This document shows positions 49,911-50,981 of a stretch of 50,981 nucleotides of DNA, one piece after another; position 1 is the stretch's first letter; every line of letters starts with the position of its first letter. The notes under the pieces were generated by a model that saw nothing but the letters and a program-made list of their open reading frames with translations, did not search any database and was not told the DNA's origin. The position numbers and the translations under genes were made by a program. This stretch comes from Leadbetterella sp. (GTDB lineage Bacteria; Bacteroidota; Bacteroidia; Cytophagales; Spirosomataceae), in contig JAHBUH010000030.1 of assembly GCA_019638185.1 (NCBI GenBank), forward strand, positions 1 through 50,981. The letters are read 5' to 3'.

Positions 49911-50927
49911 ATGGTAAAAAACCACGTTTTTAAATGCAATACACCCTTTCACCTGGAAAACGGCGAGTGGCTGCAGGAGTTTGAGCTTTCTTATACCACC
50001 TATGGGGAGCTGAATGAAGACAAGTCGAATGTGGTGTGGGTATGCCATGCATTTACCGGGAATGCCAATCCCTCCGACTGGTGGAACGGGCTGATCGGGG
50101 AGAGGCGTCTGTTTAATCCAGGGCAGTATTTTATCATTTGTGTGAATGTGCCCGGTTCTCATTACGGGTCTACCAGTGCGCTGAGCATTAACCCGGTTAC
50201 GGGAGTACCCTATTTTCATACGTTTCCGCTGATCACCATCCGGGATGTGGTCAATGCCTTTGAGCTGCTCCGGAAGGAGCTGGGCATTGAGCGGATAAAC
50301 TTCCTCCTGGGCGGCTCCCTGGGCGGTCAGCAGGCTTCCGAGTGGGCGGTGGCTCACCCCGAGGTGGTGGAACACCTGATCCTTTTCTCTACCAATGCCG
50401 TGCATTCCCCCTGGGGAATAGCCTTTAATGAAACCCAGCGGATGGCCATAGAAAGTGACCCCACCTGGGAATCCAGCACGGAAGACGCCGGCCGCGAAGG
50501 CATGAAGGTGGCCCGGGCCATTGCCTTGCTGTCTTACCGCAATTATTATACCTATAACCGCACCCAGAGCCGCGATGACGGCCAGGTAGATTTCTTCCGG
50601 GCCAGTACGTACCAGACCTATCAGGGCGAGAAGCTGGTACGGCGGTTTAACGCCTATTCCTACTGGACGCTCACCAAGATGTTTGACTCGCACGATGTGA
50701 GCCGCGGCCGCGGTTCCCTGGAAGAAGCGCTGGGCCGGGTGGAGGCCCGTACGCTGGTCATCGGCATCACTACGGATATTCTTTTCCCAGCCGAAGAGCA
50801 GCGTATCCTGGCTAAGTTCATCCCGGGTGCTACCTACAAGGAGATAGACTCCACCTACGGCCATGACGGATTTCTCATTGAGTTTGAGACCATGACGGAG
50901 GTGATTAAGGAGTGGATGCGGGGCTAA
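49911..50927 (+). CDS. metX: Homoserine O-acetyltransferase (MetX family)
   Basis: MetX acylates homoserine to activate it for methionine synthesis. The 338-residue alpha/beta hydrolase has the catalytic triad: S136 in 'GGSLGGQQASEWA', D289 in 'TTDILFPAEEQ' and H318 in 'STYGHDGFLIEF'. The oxyanion and substrate loop 'CHAFTGNANPSDWWNGLIG' and 'PGSHYGSTSALSINP' are intact. The S-box riboswitch upstream gives feedback control by SAM, supporting the methionine role. Some MetX relatives use succinyl-CoA or act on serine, so acetyl specificity is not proven. Confidence 0.93.
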   Translation: MVKNHVFKCNTPFHLENGEWLQEFELSYTTYGELNEDKSNVVWVCHAFTGNANPSDWWNGLIGERRLFNPGQYFIICVNVPGSHYGSTSALSINPVTGVPYFHTFPLITIRDVVNAFELLRKELGIERINFLLGGSLGGQQASEWAVAHPEVVEHLILFSTNAVHSPWGIAFNETQRMAIESDPTWESSTEDAGREGMKVARAIALLSYRNYYTYNRTQSRDDGQVDFFRASTYQTYQGEKLVRRFNAYSYWTLTKMFDSHDVSRGRGSLEEALGRVEARTLVIGITTDILFPAEEQRILAKFIPGATYKEIDSTYGHDGFLIEFETMTEVIKEWMRG

Positions 50928-50935
50928 GCCCTTTA

Positions 50936-50981
50936 TTATGCTTCCAGCAGGGCCTGAATATCAAATTTCTTCATTTTCATG
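50936..50981 (-). CDS. 3' end of a gene entering from the right edge
   Basis: On the minus strand the last bases read 'MKMKKFDIQALLEA' followed by a TAA at 50936-50938. It is convergent with metX, 8 bases past its stop. The frame is open to the edge, so the methionines may be internal. Too short to name. Confidence 0.45.
   Translation of the reverse strand, partial: MKMKKFDIQALLEA

Noticed and set aside
49854-50864. A 336-codon antisense frame over metX
   Set aside because: The plus-strand gene has a complete catalytic triad and a riboswitch; the antisense frame has neither start context nor a recognisable fold.
1-50981. tRNA, rRNA, CRISPR arrays and complete insertion sequences
   Set aside because: Spacers were read on both strands; no cloverleaf-like sequence, regularly spaced repeats or transposase gene was found.

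Overview
The window is a chromosomal segment of a Bacteroidota bacterium, most likely from the Cytophagales/Chitinophagales/Sphingobacteriales side of the phylum. Reasons: a GldD gliding lipoprotein; a type IX secretion sorting tail on an M4 protease; the paired exbB-exbD-exbD-tonB layout; a short NuoG without the large molybdopterin-like domain; and several upstream boxes of the Bacteroidota form TAnnTTTG. Base composition is moderate to GC-leaning in the housekeeping genes and clearly more AT-rich in a few accessory patches. No rRNA, tRNA, CRISPR array, prophage or complete insertion sequence was seen. No gene-free stretch exceeds 300 bases; the longest is 17072-17360.

Layout. 1-1220: the end of a probable S41 protease, tsaB and hpf. 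1335-4308: a translationally coupled minus-strand pair, a conserved cytoplasmic protein and a secreted Ig-fold protein, both of unknown role. 4482-12451: a secreted M4 protease, an NTF2-like protein, a lipoprotein, pabC and pabB, with pabC and pabB separated by a TlpA-like thioredoxin gene and gene debris. 12537-17071: gcvP and a secreted M28 peptidase. 17361-24314: a TonB energisation locus (exbB, two exbD, two tonB paralogues), a small membrane protein, a PstS-like lipoprotein and a TPR protein. 24403-26069: adk and obgE. 26161-33998: nuoABCDEFGHIJ, after which nuoKLMN are absent. 34034-35525: a dihaem cytochrome resembling thiosulfate dehydrogenase (TsdA) with a DsrE-like partner. 35694-41252: a beta-helix lipoprotein, a gamma-carbonic-anhydrase-like protein, and a minus-strand run gldD, DUF2007, cdsA and a carboxypeptidase-regulatory-domain protein. 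41342-43473: an AT-rich patch with a collapsed Fic gene, a membrane protein and an AraC regulator. 43676-47106: an ABC-F ATPase, a frameshifted Crp-type regulator, a DUF4406 protein and NudK. 47254-50927: an MFS exporter, a secreted protein, and metX behind an S-box (SAM) riboswitch.

How it fits together. The segment combines energy conservation (Complex I peripheral arm plus NuoA/H/J, a possible thiosulfate dehydrogenase, TonB energisation), envelope functions (secreted peptidases, lipoproteins, GldD, CdsA) and one-carbon, folate and methionine metabolism (gcvP, pabB/pabC, metX). Points most worth a second look: the nuo operon that stops after nuoJ; two deletion scars in which the start of one gene, or of one domain, is joined to a distant end (11255-11456 and 41429-41686); a regulator broken in a run of eight A; the tonB duplication with near-identical linkers but diverged receptor-binding ends; the TsdA-like promoter with a perfect palindrome; and a hairpin repeat present twice just after stop codons.
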